A stretch of 64,000 nucleotides of DNA. It comes from Bacteroidales bacterium. Its GTDB lineage: Bacteria > Bacteroidota > Bacteroidia > Bacteroidales > UBA932. Location: contig JAGAKR010000021.1 of the NCBI GenBank assembly GCA_017625535.1, forward strand, positions 1 to 64,000, in the 5' to 3' direction. The stretch's first letter is position 1, and each line of letters begins with the position of its first letter. The translations under genes and the position numbers were made by a program. Below the pieces are notes generated by a model that did no database searches, was not told the DNA's origin, and saw only the letters and a list, made by a program, of their open reading frames with translations. Shown piece by piece: positions 52,096-61,801 of this stretch.

Positions 52096-53115
52096 ATGGA
52101 AAAAAGGATATACAGACACAACGAGGTATTCCCGCTTGAGTGCGGAGGTTCAATTGAAAACCTTGAGATATGCTACCACATTTCCAAGGAGTTCGGATCC
52201 GGCGCTGAAAAGGGGAAAAAAGTGATATGGATTACCCACGCCCTCACGGCCAATTCAGATCCTTCCGACTGGTGGGATGTTTTGGTTGGAGAAGGGAAAT
52301 TCCTTGACCCAAGAAAATACACCATTGTATGTGCAAACATCCTGGGCTCATGCTATGGAAGCACTTCCCCCTCATCCATAAACCCTGCAACCGGAAAACC
52401 ATACCTTCTTGATTTTCCAAAAACTACCGTAAGGGATGTGGCCACCTGCCACAACATCCTTATGGAGCATCTTGGAATTGAAAAGATTGATCTCCTCACA
52501 GGAGGCTCCGTTGGTGGATTCCAGGCACTGGAATGGAGCATAATGTATCCCCACAAAATAAAGAATATGGTTCTGCTTGCGTGCAACAGCAGATTTACCC
52601 CGTGGGGAAGCGCTTTCAACGAATCAATGAGGATGGCCCTATATGCAGATCCTACATTCGCAAGCGGTGAAGGGGGAAAGGCAGGTCTTGCCACAGCCCG
52701 TTCCATCGCACTCATTTCATACAGAAGCTTTGAGGGGTACAATACAACCCAGTATGAGCAGGATGAAGACTGCACATTTCCACAAAGGGCCGCATCATAC
52801 CAGAGGTACCAGGGGAAGAAACTTGTAGACAGGTTTGACGCCTACTCTTACCTGAGTATGCTGAACCTTACAGACAGCCATAATGTGGGGCGCCACAGGG
52901 GCGGAGTGGAGAAGGCTCTGGGAATGGTTAAAGCCAGGACCGTATGCATTGGCATAGATTCTGACGGGCTCTTCCCTGTTGTGGAGCAGAAATATATGGC
53001 ACAGCATATTCCAGGTGCAAAATATCTCCAGATAACCTCTGCCTTCGGGCACGACGGATTCCTGCTGGAGTGGGAACAGATAAAGGAAATAATTGAGAAT
53101 GAAGAACTGATTTAA
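52096..53115 (+). CDS. metX: Homoserine O-acetyltransferase
   Basis: This enzyme activates homoserine with acetyl-CoA, feeding MetY. The 339-residue alpha/beta hydrolase has ITHALTANSDPSDWWDVLVGEG, the oxyanion region ANILGSCYGSTSPSS, and nucleophile Ser in LLTGGSVGGFQALEW (about residue 138). The acid and base are in GIDSDGLFPVVEQ and SAFGHDGFLLEW. It follows metY by 13 nt and precedes thrA by 15 nt. Acetyl rather than succinyl use is inferred from the MetX fold and the MetY partner. Confidence 0.94.
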   Translation: MEKRIYRHNEVFPLECGGSIENLEICYHISKEFGSGAEKGKKVIWITHALTANSDPSDWWDVLVGEGKFLDPRKYTIVCANILGSCYGSTSPSSINPATGKPYLLDFPKTTVRDVATCHNILMEHLGIEKIDLLTGGSVGGFQALEWSIMYPHKIKNMVLLACNSRFTPWGSAFNESMRMALYADPTFASGEGGKAGLATARSIALISYRSFEGYNTTQYEQDEDCTFPQRAASYQRYQGKKLVDRFDAYSYLSMLNLTDSHNVGRHRGGVEKALGMVKARTVCIGIDSDGLFPVVEQKYMAQHIPGAKYLQITSAFGHDGFLLEWEQIKEIIENEELI

Positions 53116-53130
53116 GAGAGGAGGAAAATT

Positions 53131-55599
53131 ATGCAGGTACTTAAATTCGGCGGCAGTTCGGTTGCCAATGCCGGAAATATAAATAAGGTTATAGCAATTG
53201 TAAAGAGGGCTCTGTCCAACGACAGGACAGTAGTTGTATCCTCTGCCATAAGCGGTGCTACAGACTCACTGCTTCTGATAGGCAATACTGCCAAAAGCGG
53301 GGACGAGAAATATCTTGGTCTCATTGATTCGCTTGAACAGAGGCATATTGAAATAATTGATGAACTGATTCCGGCAGAAGAATCTGAATCCATAAGGCAG
53401 ACTTGTCAGGACCTTTTCAACAAACTGAGGGAGATATGCAAGGGCGTGTTCCTGCTCAAGGAACTCACAGACCTCAGTCAGGACCATATTGTAAGTTTTG
53501 GAGAACTCCTCTCCACAAACATCATAAGTGCAAAACTGAAATCCCTGAACATAAGCCATCAGTGGAAAGACTCAAGGGAACTTATAAAGACTGAGCTCCA
53601 GGCAGGTAAAAATGCGGTAATTGATGCTGTTACAACTGCAAACATCTCCGGTTATTTTGCCAATGACCCCCACAAACTCTATATAATGCCGGGATTCATT
53701 GCATCGGATATGGCAGGACGTACAACTACCCTCGGCCGCGGCGGCTCTGATTACACTGCATCCATAATTGCCGTTGGCACCCAGGCCCGCAGGCTTGAAA
53801 TCTGGACAGATGTATGTGGAATGATGACAGCAGACCCCCGCATTGTGCCGGATGCCCGTCCTATAAGGAACATCTCCTACAAGGAGGCACTGGAACTCTC
53901 GCACTTTGGGGCAAAAGTTGTATATCCCCCAACAATACAGCCAGTTGTAAAACAGGGAATTCCAATATATGTCAAGAACACCTTTGCTCCCGACGACTTT
54001 GGGACACTCATTGAGCGCAATCCTCCTGAGGGGCAGGAGAAGATAAGGGGAATCTCTTCTTCAAACAAAATAGCCCTCCTTTCAATGGAAGGAAGCGGAA
54101 TGGTTGGTATACCGGGATACTCAAGCAAACTGTTTGATGTGCTCAGCAAAAATAATGTGAACATAATACTCATTACCCAGGCCTCATCTGTACACACAAT
54201 GTGCATTGCCATAGCGGAAGGTGATGCAGACAAAGCCAAGAAGGCTGCAGATGAACTGTTTGCATACGAGATATCACTTGGCAAAGTGGATCCTCTGAGG
54301 GTAGAGAAAGGGTTCTCAATCATATCCCTTGTAGGTGATGACATGAAGAACCAGAGCGGTGCAAGCGGAAAGATGTTTGATGCACTTGGACGCGAGGGGA
54401 TAAACATAAGGGCCATTGCCCAGGGTTCATCGGAGAAGAATGTCTCTGCTGTGCTCCACACAGAGGATGTGAATGATGCCATAAGGGCCATCCATTCTGA
54501 GTTCTTCTCAAGTTCAGCCAACAGGGTGAACCTCTTCATAGCAGGATACGGCACTGTTGCCAAAGCCCTTGTGGAGATTATTTTTGCCCAAAAGGAATCA
54601 ATCCTGCAGAGATTGGGCAAAGAACTGGTAATATGCGGAATCTGCAACAGCAGAAACTACCTGCTCAACCGCAATGGCATAGAGCAGGGCTTTGACCTTG
54701 AAAAAGGTGAAAAGAATGTTGCCAACAGATATGTGGAGGAGATATGCAAATACAAATTGAGCAACTCAATTTTTGTAGACTGCACTGCCAACAGGAACAT
54801 TGCATCGCTGTATGTAGACCTGTTCAGGAACAAGTTCTCAGTTGTGGCCTGCAACAAAATTGCAAACTCCCTCTCATATGAGTCATACAAGGAACTCTTT
54901 GCCACCGCAAGGCAGGAGAAGGTGCAATACAGATATGAAACCACAGTATGTGCCGCCCTCCCTGTACTTGAAACCATACTGCAGCTGGTGAACTGCGGTG
55001 ACACAATAAAAAGGATGGAAGGTATCCTCTCGGGGACCCTCAACTTCCTGTTCAGCAGCTATAACGGGGAAAAGCCATTTGCAACCCTGGTAAAGGAGGC
55101 TGCTGAGAAAGGGTATGCAGAACCTGACCCAAGGCTCGACCTTGCCGGCACAGATGTACTCCGCAAATTCCTCATCTCTTCCCGACAGGCAGGCTTCCCT
55201 GTTGAGACCCCGGATGTGGATTTCAATGGATTCATTCCTGAAGAGATTATGTGCAGCACCCAGACAAACTTCAAGGAATATGCAGAAGAGTTCTATGCAA
55301 AACTTGCAGATTACGAGCCACAACTGAAAGCACAATATGATGCGGCAGCGGCAAAAGGTGAAAAATTGAGGTTCATTGCAGCCCTGGATGCCACCGCCCT
55401 ACAGGAAAACGGCAAGCCGGCCTGCTCAATAAGTCTCAGGAGCATTGGCCCTGAGCATCCGTTCTACACATTGGAAGGGACCGACAATGCCGTAATCATA
55501 GAATCTGAATACTATCCCAATGCAATTGTAATAAAGGGGGCCGGCGCCGGGGCCAGACAGACTGCCGGTGGAGTTTTGAATGATATATTAAGTTTATAA
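53131..55599 (+). CDS. thrA: Bifunctional aspartokinase / homoserine dehydrogenase
   Basis: This 822-residue fusion carries two steps of the aspartate pathway. Residues about 1-310 are aspartokinase (VLKFGGSSVANAGNI; TLGRGGSDYTASI; IWTDVCGMMTADPRIV). About 315-460 are tandem ACT domains (SMEGSGMVGIPGYSSKLF; SLVGDDMKNQSGASGKMF) for feedback by threonine or a related product. About 465-822 are homoserine dehydrogenase (LFIAGYGTVAKALVEII; VVACNKIANS; GILSGTLNFLFS; YAEPDPRLDLAGTDVLRK). It gets a GAGGAGG Shine-Dalgarno. In this operon it would supply homoserine for methionine, so allosteric control may differ from classical ThrA. Confidence 0.95.
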   Translation: MQVLKFGGSSVANAGNINKVIAIVKRALSNDRTVVVSSAISGATDSLLLIGNTAKSGDEKYLGLIDSLEQRHIEIIDELIPAEESESIRQTCQDLFNKLREICKGVFLLKELTDLSQDHIVSFGELLSTNIISAKLKSLNISHQWKDSRELIKTELQAGKNAVIDAVTTANISGYFANDPHKLYIMPGFIASDMAGRTTTLGRGGSDYTASIIAVGTQARRLEIWTDVCGMMTADPRIVPDARPIRNISYKEALELSHFGAKVVYPPTIQPVVKQGIPIYVKNTFAPDDFGTLIERNPPEGQEKIRGISSSNKIALLSMEGSGMVGIPGYSSKLFDVLSKNNVNIILITQASSVHTMCIAIAEGDADKAKKAADELFAYEISLGKVDPLRVEKGFSIISLVGDDMKNQSGASGKMFDALGREGINIRAIAQGSSEKNVSAVLHTEDVNDAIRAIHSEFFSSSANRVNLFIAGYGTVAKALVEIIFAQKESILQRLGKELVICGICNSRNYLLNRNGIEQGFDLEKGEKNVANRYVEEICKYKLSNSIFVDCTANRNIASLYVDLFRNKFSVVACNKIANSLSYESYKELFATARQEKVQYRYETTVCAALPVLETILQLVNCGDTIKRMEGILSGTLNFLFSSYNGEKPFATLVKEAAEKGYAEPDPRLDLAGTDVLRKFLISSRQAGFPVETPDVDFNGFIPEEIMCSTQTNFKEYAEEFYAKLADYEPQLKAQYDAAAAKGEKLRFIAALDATALQENGKPACSISLRSIGPEHPFYTLEGTDNAVIIESEYYPNAIVIKGAGAGARQTAGGVLNDILSL

Positions 55600-55612
55600 C
55601 CATAGTTTTAGT

Positions 55613-56647
55613 ATGAAAGTAGCGGTAGTAGGGGCCACCGGACTGGTTGGCCGAAACATGTTGAAGATACTTGATGAGAGGAATTTCCCTGTAACTGAAC
55701 TTATTCCTGTTGCATCTGAAAAATCTTCGGGAAGCAGGATTTCATTCAGGGGCAAAGAGTATGTTGTATGTACTCCTGCCCAGGCTATAGAGAAAGGGGC
55801 GCAGATTGCACTCTTCTCTGCAGGAAGCGGTGTATCAAAAGAATGGGCACCCAAATTTGCCCAGGCGGGGTGTTATGTGATAGACAACTCTGCCTGCTGG
55901 AGGATGGACCCCACAAAAAAACTTGTGATTCCGGAAATAAACGGAGATGTAATTGAAAAAGGTGATTATATAATTGCCAATCCTAACTGTTCCACAATAC
56001 AGATGCTCATTGCCATTGCAGATCTGCACAAGAGGTTTAAGATAAAGAGGATAGTGGTATCTACCTACCAGTGCATTACAGGAACGGGCAAGAAGGCGGT
56101 AGACCAGATGGAGGCAGAGAGGGACGGCAAGGAGCCGCAGACAAAGGCATATCCTTACAGGATAGACCTCAACCTGCTTCCCCACATTGATGTATTCCTG
56201 GAGAACGGATATACCAAAGAGGAGATGAAGATGGTTAACGAGACCCACAAGATAATGAGGGATGAGAGCATAAGGGTCTCCCCTACCACTGTAAGGGTTC
56301 CTGTATTGGGAGGCCACAGCGAATCCATAAATCTGGAGTTTGAGAAGCCTTTTGAAATGGAGGAGATATTCAGCACCCTGAGAGGTACTGCAGGAGTTGT
56401 GGTGCAGGATGCAGTGGAGCTGGAAAACGGCGGACAGCCATCAGCAATAGGCTCTATAGAAAACCTGCCATACCCTATGCCGCTGTTCACTAAAGACAGG
56501 GATGAGGTGTTTGTGGGAAGGATAAGGAGGGACCCGTCTGTAGAAAACGGGATAAACCTCTGGTGCGTTGCAGACAATCTGCGCAAAGGGGCCGCCACCA
56601 ACACGGTGCAAATAGCGGAATTATTGCTTGAGAAGGGGTTGGTATAA
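55613..56647 (+). CDS. asd: Aspartate-semialdehyde dehydrogenase
   Basis: Asd reduces aspartyl phosphate to aspartate semialdehyde, between the two activities of ThrA. The 344-residue protein has VAVVGATGLVGRNMLKIL (NADP loop), ASEKSSGSRISFRG, the active-site Cys126 in IANPNCSTIQM, STYQCITGTGKKAVDQM, and the substrate-binding RVPVLGGHSESINLEF. It is the last gene of the met operon. Its stop lies inside the terminator stem. Confidence 0.96.
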   Translation: MKVAVVGATGLVGRNMLKILDERNFPVTELIPVASEKSSGSRISFRGKEYVVCTPAQAIEKGAQIALFSAGSGVSKEWAPKFAQAGCYVIDNSACWRMDPTKKLVIPEINGDVIEKGDYIIANPNCSTIQMLIAIADLHKRFKIKRIVVSTYQCITGTGKKAVDQMEAERDGKEPQTKAYPYRIDLNLLPHIDVFLENGYTKEEMKMVNETHKIMRDESIRVSPTTVRVPVLGGHSESINLEFEKPFEMEEIFSTLRGTAGVVVQDAVELENGGQPSAIGSIENLPYPMPLFTKDRDEVFVGRIRRDPSVENGINLWCVADNLRKGAATNTVQIAELLLEKGLV

Positions 56648-56659
56648 CCCCTTTTTTTT
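56633..56659 (+). terminator. Rho-independent terminator of the met operon
   Basis: Stem AAGGGGTT (56633-56640) / AACCCCTT (56646-56653) with a 5-nt loop and T tract to 56659 overlaps the asd stop codon. The parE -7 box starts 2 nt later. Confidence 0.9.
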
Positions 56660-56660
56660 G

Positions 56661-56668
56661 TACTTTTG
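56661..56668 (+). promoter_or_regulatory. -7 promoter element of parE
   Basis: TACTTTTG fits TAnnTTTG and ends 6 nt before the parE ATG at 56675. The transcript should be leaderless. Confidence 0.6.
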
Positions 56669-56674
56669 CAGAAT

Positions 56675-58555
56675 ATGCAGACAGACAACCATATAAAAAC
56701 CTCCGGATACACGGAGGCTGATTTTGAGACCCTCAGTTGGAATGAGCATATCCGCAGAAGATCGGGAATGTACATAGGCAAACTGGGTGACGGCTCATCT
56801 CCCGATGACGGAATCTATGTCCTCTTCAAGGAGATTGTGGACAATGCAATTGACGAGTTCATAATGGGCTACGGCAAGAGCATAAAGATTACCATAGGGG
56901 AAGACAATATGGTTACAGTAAGGGACTACGGGCGCGGTATTCCGCTTGGAAAACTTATTGATGCAGTAAGCAAGATGAACACCGGTGCCAAATACGGCAG
57001 CAGTGCATTCTCAAAATCCGTAGGTCTCAATGGTGTGGGTACCAAAGCGGTGAACGCCACATCTACATATTTCTACATACAGTCTTTCAGGGACGGTGAA
57101 AGTGCCTGGGCAGAATTTGCCAAAGGAGACCTGAAGGACAACGGCAATACCCTCACTACTGAGAAGAACGGCACACTTGTAAAATATATTGCAGACCCTA
57201 TGCTGTATGAAAATTACAAGTACAATATGGAGTACATTGAGACAATGCTCAAGAACTACTCCTATCTGAATACCGGACTTTCACTCAATTTGAACGGTAC
57301 GGAGTTCAAATCAAAGAACGGTCTGCTGGACCTCATAAACGATTCCCTCTCTGAGACTCCGCTGTATGAGCCTATACATCTGCAGGGAAAGGATATAGAG
57401 ATTACAATCACACACGGCACAGAAAACGGAGAGAACATAAGTTCGTTTGTAAACGGCCAGAATACCATACACGGAGGAACCCACCTTGCCGCATTCAGGG
57501 AAGGTGTTGCCAAAACCGTAAAGGAATTCTTCAAGAAAGACTTTGACCCTAAAGACGTGCGCCAGTCAATTGTTGGTGCAATAAGCATAAAGGTTGTTGA
57601 GCCAAATTTCTCAAACCAGACAAAGACATTCCTAAGTTCCAAGGATGTTGAGCCAGGGGGGCAGAGCATAAGGAATTTCATTGTGGAGTTCGTGTCATCT
57701 GAACTGGACAACTACCTGCACAAGAATCCGGCACAGGCAGATGCCATTCTCAAGAAAGTGCTGGCAAACGAAAAGGAGAGGAAAGCCATCTCAGGCATAC
57801 AGAAACTTGCAAGGGAGAGGGCAAAAAAGGCCAGCCTCCACAACAAGAAACTCAGGGACTGCCGCATCCACTACGGAGACAAGGACCAGCGGAACCAGGA
57901 TACAATGCTCTTCATAACCGAGGGTGATTCTGCCAGCGGTTCAATTACAAAGAGCCGTGATGTAAACACCCAGGCTGTATTCTCATTGCGTGGAAAACCT
58001 CTGAACAGCTACGGCCTCACCAAGAAGATTGTATACGAAAACGAGGAGTTCAACCTGCTGCAGGCTGCACTGAACATAGAAGAGGACCTGGAGAACCTAC
58101 GCTACAACAAGGTTGTGATTGCAACGGATGCCGATGTAGACGGAATGCACATCCGCCTGCTTCTGCTCACCTTCTTCCTCCAGTTCTTCCCTGACCTCAT
58201 CCGCCAGGGGCACCTGTATATCCTTCAGACACCACTTTTCCGCGTAAGGAAAAAGAACGAGACATATTACTGCTACACCTCAGAAGAGAGGGAAAAGGCA
58301 ATAAAGAAACTTGGCAAAAACCCAGAAATAACCCGATTCAAAGGATTGGGAGAGATTTCTCCCGACGAATTCCGCGGATTCATTGGGGAAGACATAAGAT
58401 TGGACAGGGTAAGGCTGAGCAAGGATGACACCATACACGAACTGCTGGAGTTCTATATGGGCAAGAACACAATGGAAAGGCAGAGTTTCATAAAGAGCAA
58501 CTTGAGGTCCGACCTCATCCTTGAGGAACTTGCCGAAAAATCCAATAACATTTAA
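56675..58555 (+). CDS. parE: DNA topoisomerase IV subunit B
   Basis: This type IIA topoisomerase ATPase subunit decatenates chromosomes. The 626-residue protein has [36 protein letters not shown] (in pieces; ATP site Asn/Glu), [23 protein letters not shown] and the [12 protein letters not shown] lid. The TOPRIM domain is seen in [12 protein letters not shown] and [17 protein letters not shown], with the terminal ...[13 protein letters not shown]. Length and the SPDDG segment match the Bacteroidota ParE form, not GyrB. No parC is in the window. A TTG nine bases upstream is inside the -7 box and was rejected. Confidence 0.92.
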   Translation: MQTDNHIKTSGYTEADFETLSWNEHIRRRSGMYIGKLGDGSSPDDGIYVLFKEIVDNAIDEFIMGYGKSIKITIGEDNMVTVRDYGRGIPLGKLIDAVSKMNTGAKYGSSAFSKSVGLNGVGTKAVNATSTYFYIQSFRDGESAWAEFAKGDLKDNGNTLTTEKNGTLVKYIADPMLYENYKYNMEYIETMLKNYSYLNTGLSLNLNGTEFKSKNGLLDLINDSLSETPLYEPIHLQGKDIEITITHGTENGENISSFVNGQNTIHGGTHLAAFREGVAKTVKEFFKKDFDPKDVRQSIVGAISIKVVEPNFSNQTKTFLSSKDVEPGGQSIRNFIVEFVSSELDNYLHKNPAQADAILKKVLANEKERKAISGIQKLARERAKKASLHNKKLRDCRIHYGDKDQRNQDTMLFITEGDSASGSITKSRDVNTQAVFSLRGKPLNSYGLTKKIVYENEEFNLLQAALNIEEDLENLRYNKVVIATDADVDGMHIRLLLLTFFLQFFPDLIRQGHLYILQTPLFRVRKKNETYYCYTSEEREKAIKKLGKNPEITRFKGLGEISPDEFRGFIGEDIRLDRVRLSKDDTIHELLEFYMGKNTMERQSFIKSNLRSDLILEELAEKSNNI

Positions 58556-58580
58556 AATCATCGGGAAGAAAAAAACTGTT

Positions 58581-59144
58581 ATGAGAAAATACATCTGCAA
58601 ATTTTTAATGTGGGTTTTCGGCTGGAAGGCCGTTGAACCGCCTTGTCCGGAAAAGAAGGCCATTATCCTTGGTGTGCCACATACATCGGCCCTTGATTTT
58701 CTGGTTTCATACATGTACTACTATTCAGTGGGTGGCAGAGCATATGTAATGGTAAAGAAAGAGTTCTTCTGGGGCCCGCTTGGTCCAATAATGAGATGGA
58801 TGGGGGGAGTGCCTGTAGACCGTTCAAAAGGTGCCACAGTTGCAAAGCAGGTGATTGACGCAATGAACAATGCCGAATATATGCATATGGCCATTGCCCC
58901 CGAAGGTACAAGAAAAAAGACAGAGAACTGGAAGGCAGGATTCCATACAATTGCCAGAGCCTGCGACATACCGGTTTATCTGGGATATTTTGACTGGAAG
59001 ACAAAAACAGTTGGCAGAGGGGTAAAATTTGAACTTACCGATGATGCCAAAGCAGATATAAAGAGGATAAGGGCCTACTACAAGGAGAAAGGAGTTGTGG
59101 GCAGGCATCCTGAAATGTTTACTACCGGAAGCGATCTTGACTGA
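58581..59144 (+). CDS. 1-acyl-glycerophosphate acyltransferase family protein
   Basis: This is a membrane-associated acyltransferase of the PlsC superfamily, 187 residues. The catalytic HxxxxD box is HTSALD in LGVPHTSALDFL (about residues 36-41), followed by GGVPVDRSKGATV and the glycerophosphate-binding APEGTRKKT (about 110). It is short for PlsC, like the small Bacteroidota lysophospholipid acyltransferases. Start at 58581 (MRKYICKFLMW) gives a normal N-terminus; the frame extends into parE. It may act on phospholipids or on an aminolipid. Confidence 0.85.
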   Translation: MRKYICKFLMWVFGWKAVEPPCPEKKAIILGVPHTSALDFLVSYMYYYSVGGRAYVMVKKEFFWGPLGPIMRWMGGVPVDRSKGATVAKQVIDAMNNAEYMHMAIAPEGTRKKTENWKAGFHTIARACDIPVYLGYFDWKTKTVGRGVKFELTDDAKADIKRIRAYYKEKGVVGRHPEMFTTGSDLD

Positions 59145-59239
59145 TTGCCGGAATTATTATGCCCATTGGGATCCGTTCCCTTTGGGCACACTTTTTGAAT
59201 AATTATACTGCCTAAACCAAAAACAACAAATACCACAAA

Positions 59240-61114
59240 ATGGAATTCAAGACATTAAAGGAATTACTGCACTGTAGCACAAAAAGTTATGCAAATAACA
59301 AGTTCCTGTGCATAATTGGCGGGCATTTTTACACTTTTAAGCAATTCGGTGAAAAAGTGAAGGAGATTGCCGCACTTATACACAAGAATGGTGCACAGCA
59401 GGGTGACAGGATAGGTATCCTCTGCCAGAGTATGCCAAATTGGGGCGTAGCCTTTATGGGCTGCTCTGCATACGGAAAAATTGCGGTACCTATGCTGCCT
59501 GATTTCTCAGTTGACGAGATAAAGAACATCATAGAACACTCTGAATGCAAAGGTCTTTTTGTATCAAAAAGACTCTACCACAAGATTACAGATGAGATGA
59601 AGGAGAAACTCTCTTTCATTATTGAGGTAGATGATTTCAAGATCCTTAAAGGTGAGGCTTGCAATGAGCTGGAAAATGCCGAAGTTGAGAAAATGACCTC
59701 TGCAGAGGAAGATCTTGCAACAATCATATATACATCGGGAACAACAGGAAACTCAAAAGGTGTAATGCTTACACACGGCAACCTTTGTTCACACGTAAAG
59801 ATTGCCAACAAGATGAGGCCTTCATTTGAGTGGGATGTATGGCTCTCCGTACTTCCATTGTCACACACATTGGAGTTCAGCCTTTCATTCCTCCTCCCTA
59901 TGCTTGCAGGATCATCCGTTTATTATCTGGAGAAACCGCCAGTACCGAAACTCCTTATGCAGGCCCTTAAAGAGGTTAGGCCAACTACAATGCTTACAGT
60001 GCCTATGATTATAGAGAAAGTATACAAGAATGCTGTACTTCCTAAAATCAATGCAAATCCAATTATGGCCAAGATGTACAAATCTGCCATTGGAAGGAAA
60101 CTTATAAACAAGATTGTAGGCAAGACATTGAGGGAGATGTTCGGCGGCAGAATGAGGTTCTACGGCATTGGAGGTGCAAAACTCGACGGTACAGTTGAGA
60201 GATTCCTCCTTGAGGCCAACTTCCCGTACGCTATAGGATACGGACTTACAGAGTGCTCACCTCTTCTTGCAGGCGCCACACCAGACCTTGTAAAATGGCA
60301 GACAACAGGTCCTGCAGTTCCAGGAGTGGAACTTAAGATAAACAATCCTGACCCTGTAACCGGAGAGGGAGAGATCATTGCCAAAGGCCCTAACATTATG
60401 CCAGGCTACTACAAGAACCCGCAGGCAACAGCAGAAGCCTTTACAGAGGACGGCTGGTTCAGGACCAAAGACCTTGGCTTTATAGATGAAAAAGGGTGGC
60501 TCTCCATCCGAGGACGTCTGAACAGCATGATTGTAGGCCCAAGCGGTGAGAACATCTACCCTGAGGAGATTGAGACAGTAATCAACACCCATACTGCAGT
60601 GGCGGAATCTGTAGTTACAATGAAGAAAGGTGCCCTTATTGCAAAGGTTTGCGTTCATCCCGACAAGATTGAGGCAATACAGAAAATGAAGGATGAAGCC
60701 CTTGCCGCATATAACGAGAAGAAACTTCAGTTGATTGAAGCATACGAGGCCAAAAAGGCCGAGTGGCTGAAGGAATATGAAGAGAAAAAGGCTGAATGGA
60801 GCAGAGAATATGCAGACAAGAAAGCTGAGTACGAGGCAAAAGTTGAGGAGTGGAAAGCAGAATACGACCAGATGAGGAGGGAGATGTACAAGGCTTACAC
60901 TGCCAAGAGGGAAGAGGCTGCAAACGCATATCTTGCCAAGAAAGAGGAGGCCAAGAAAGCGCTTGAGCACAAAATGAAAGAGTGGGAAAAAGACATACAG
61001 CAGTATGTTAACAACAAGGTGAACAAATTCTCAAAAATCTCACAGGTTGAACTCCGCACCGAGGCATTTGAAAAAACTGCAACCCAGAAAATCAAACGCT
61101 ACCTCTACGCATAA
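59240..61114 (+). CDS. Long-chain acyl-CoA ligase (AMP-binding) with coiled-coil insertion
   Basis: This ligase activates fatty acids to acyl-CoA through an acyl-adenylate. The 624-residue protein has the AMP-binding P-loop IIYTSGTTGNSKGVMLTHGN (about 175), the VLPLSHTLEF segment, FYGIGGAKLD and YGLTECSPLL, the DGWFRTKDLG hinge, and C-terminal EKTATQKIKRYLY with the catalytic Lys. Between about residues 475 and 590 lies a Lys/Glu/Ala-rich coiled coil not found in ordinary FadD. It has 11-residue repeats (YEAKKAEWLKE, YEEKKAEWSRE, YADKKAEYEAK). The gene is monocistronic with a terminator at 61133. Confidence 0.87.
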   Translation: MEFKTLKELLHCSTKSYANNKFLCIIGGHFYTFKQFGEKVKEIAALIHKNGAQQGDRIGILCQSMPNWGVAFMGCSAYGKIAVPMLPDFSVDEIKNIIEHSECKGLFVSKRLYHKITDEMKEKLSFIIEVDDFKILKGEACNELENAEVEKMTSAEEDLATIIYTSGTTGNSKGVMLTHGNLCSHVKIANKMRPSFEWDVWLSVLPLSHTLEFSLSFLLPMLAGSSVYYLEKPPVPKLLMQALKEVRPTTMLTVPMIIEKVYKNAVLPKINANPIMAKMYKSAIGRKLINKIVGKTLREMFGGRMRFYGIGGAKLDGTVERFLLEANFPYAIGYGLTECSPLLAGATPDLVKWQTTGPAVPGVELKINNPDPVTGEGEIIAKGPNIMPGYYKNPQATAEAFTEDGWFRTKDLGFIDEKGWLSIRGRLNSMIVGPSGENIYPEEIETVINTHTAVAESVVTMKKGALIAKVCVHPDKIEAIQKMKDEALAAYNEKKLQLIEAYEAKKAEWLKEYEEKKAEWSREYADKKAEYEAKVEEWKAEYDQMRREMYKAYTAKREEAANAYLAKKEEAKKALEHKMKEWEKDIQQYVNNKVNKFSKISQVELRTEAFEKTATQKIKRYLYA

Positions 61115-61132
61115 CATCACACACCTTATAAC

Positions 61133-61167
61133 AAAAAACGCATCGGACCACCTCCGGTGCGTTTTTT
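61133..61167 (+). terminator. Rho-independent terminator of the acyl-CoA ligase gene
   Basis: Stem AAAAAACGCA (61133-61142) / TGCGTTTTTT (61158-61167) has an inner CGGA / TCCG pair and T and A tracts. It also ends transcripts from the AT-rich minus-strand genes to its right. Confidence 0.9.
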
Positions 61168-61192
61168 CTTCCCTGCAGTTTATCCCAACATT

Positions 61193-61300
61193 TTATCCGG
61201 TATATTCCATATGCAGAAAAATTGCAACTGTAGGGAATATCAGTATTCCATAAATAACATTATGGAAAACATTACTCTCCTTTTTATATACTTTAATCAT
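61193..61300 (-). pseudogene. Truncated copy of the 61982-62404 membrane protein gene
   Basis: The minus-strand frame from the ATG at 61300 gives MIKVYKKESNVFHNVIYGIL and then diverges to a stop after 35 residues. Over 61216-61303 the DNA matches 62320-62407 with about five mismatches in 88, covering start codon, upstream bases and the first 28 codons. The match ends abruptly, so this is a 5' fragment left by recombination or deletion, not an independent gene. It shows that the array has expanded and contracted recently. Confidence 0.75.
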
Positions 61301-61323
61301 AAGTATTCAAACTCTTTGAGTTT

Positions 61324-61758
61324 TCATCCTTTTCTTTGTACTACAATACCTCTCTCCATCAGCTGTTCTGTTATATTATCTATATCATCAGGACTAACCA
61401 TACCCAAAGGATAGTACATTGCATATTTATTTTTCTTAAAAAAGGCTATATGATATATACCAGTCATATAATTACATGTAATTTTACACAAATCCACATC
61501 CTCTATGTGTATAGTGAACTGTATAAAAGGTGCGATATTCTTAATTACCACAATATTCTTATCAATAATCAAATAAAAACTGGTACCCATTACTACAATA
61601 AGCATTGGTATAATGATAATAATCAGAATGCCTAAATGAGAGATTATTCTGCAAAATTTATCAAATGCAAAAAAACCGCCTATAATGAATCCCAAAAGAG
61701 TATATACGAGGACTTCAAAACCGATACTATGCCTAAATTTTCTTCTATATACTTTCAT
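61324..61758 (-). CDS. Small two-helix membrane protein, immunity-like (copy 1)
   Basis: This is a 144-residue protein in AT-rich DNA. The basic N-terminus (MKVYRRKFRHS) is followed by two hydrophobic helices (about 13-33 and 40-62). The remaining 80 residues form a beta-rich cytoplasmic domain ending YPLGMVSPDDIDNITEQLMERGIVV. The layout resembles PH-like two-helix proteins, and the tail aligns with that of the protein at 62401-62874 (DPKDLKEIVSFMESKGVTV). Function is unknown. Position in a tandem of relatives next to broken reading frames suggests an immunity gene. No signal peptide. Confidence 0.65.
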   Translation of the reverse strand: MKVYRRKFRHSIGFEVLVYTLLGFIIGGFFAFDKFCRIISHLGILIIIIIPMLIVVMGTSFYLIIDKNIVVIKNIAPFIQFTIHIEDVDLCKITCNYMTGIYHIAFFKKNKYAMYYPLGMVSPDDIDNITEQLMERGIVVQRKG

Positions 61759-61801
61759 TGGTTACACAATATAAATTGTAAAACTTAAATTATTACCTAC
61801 A

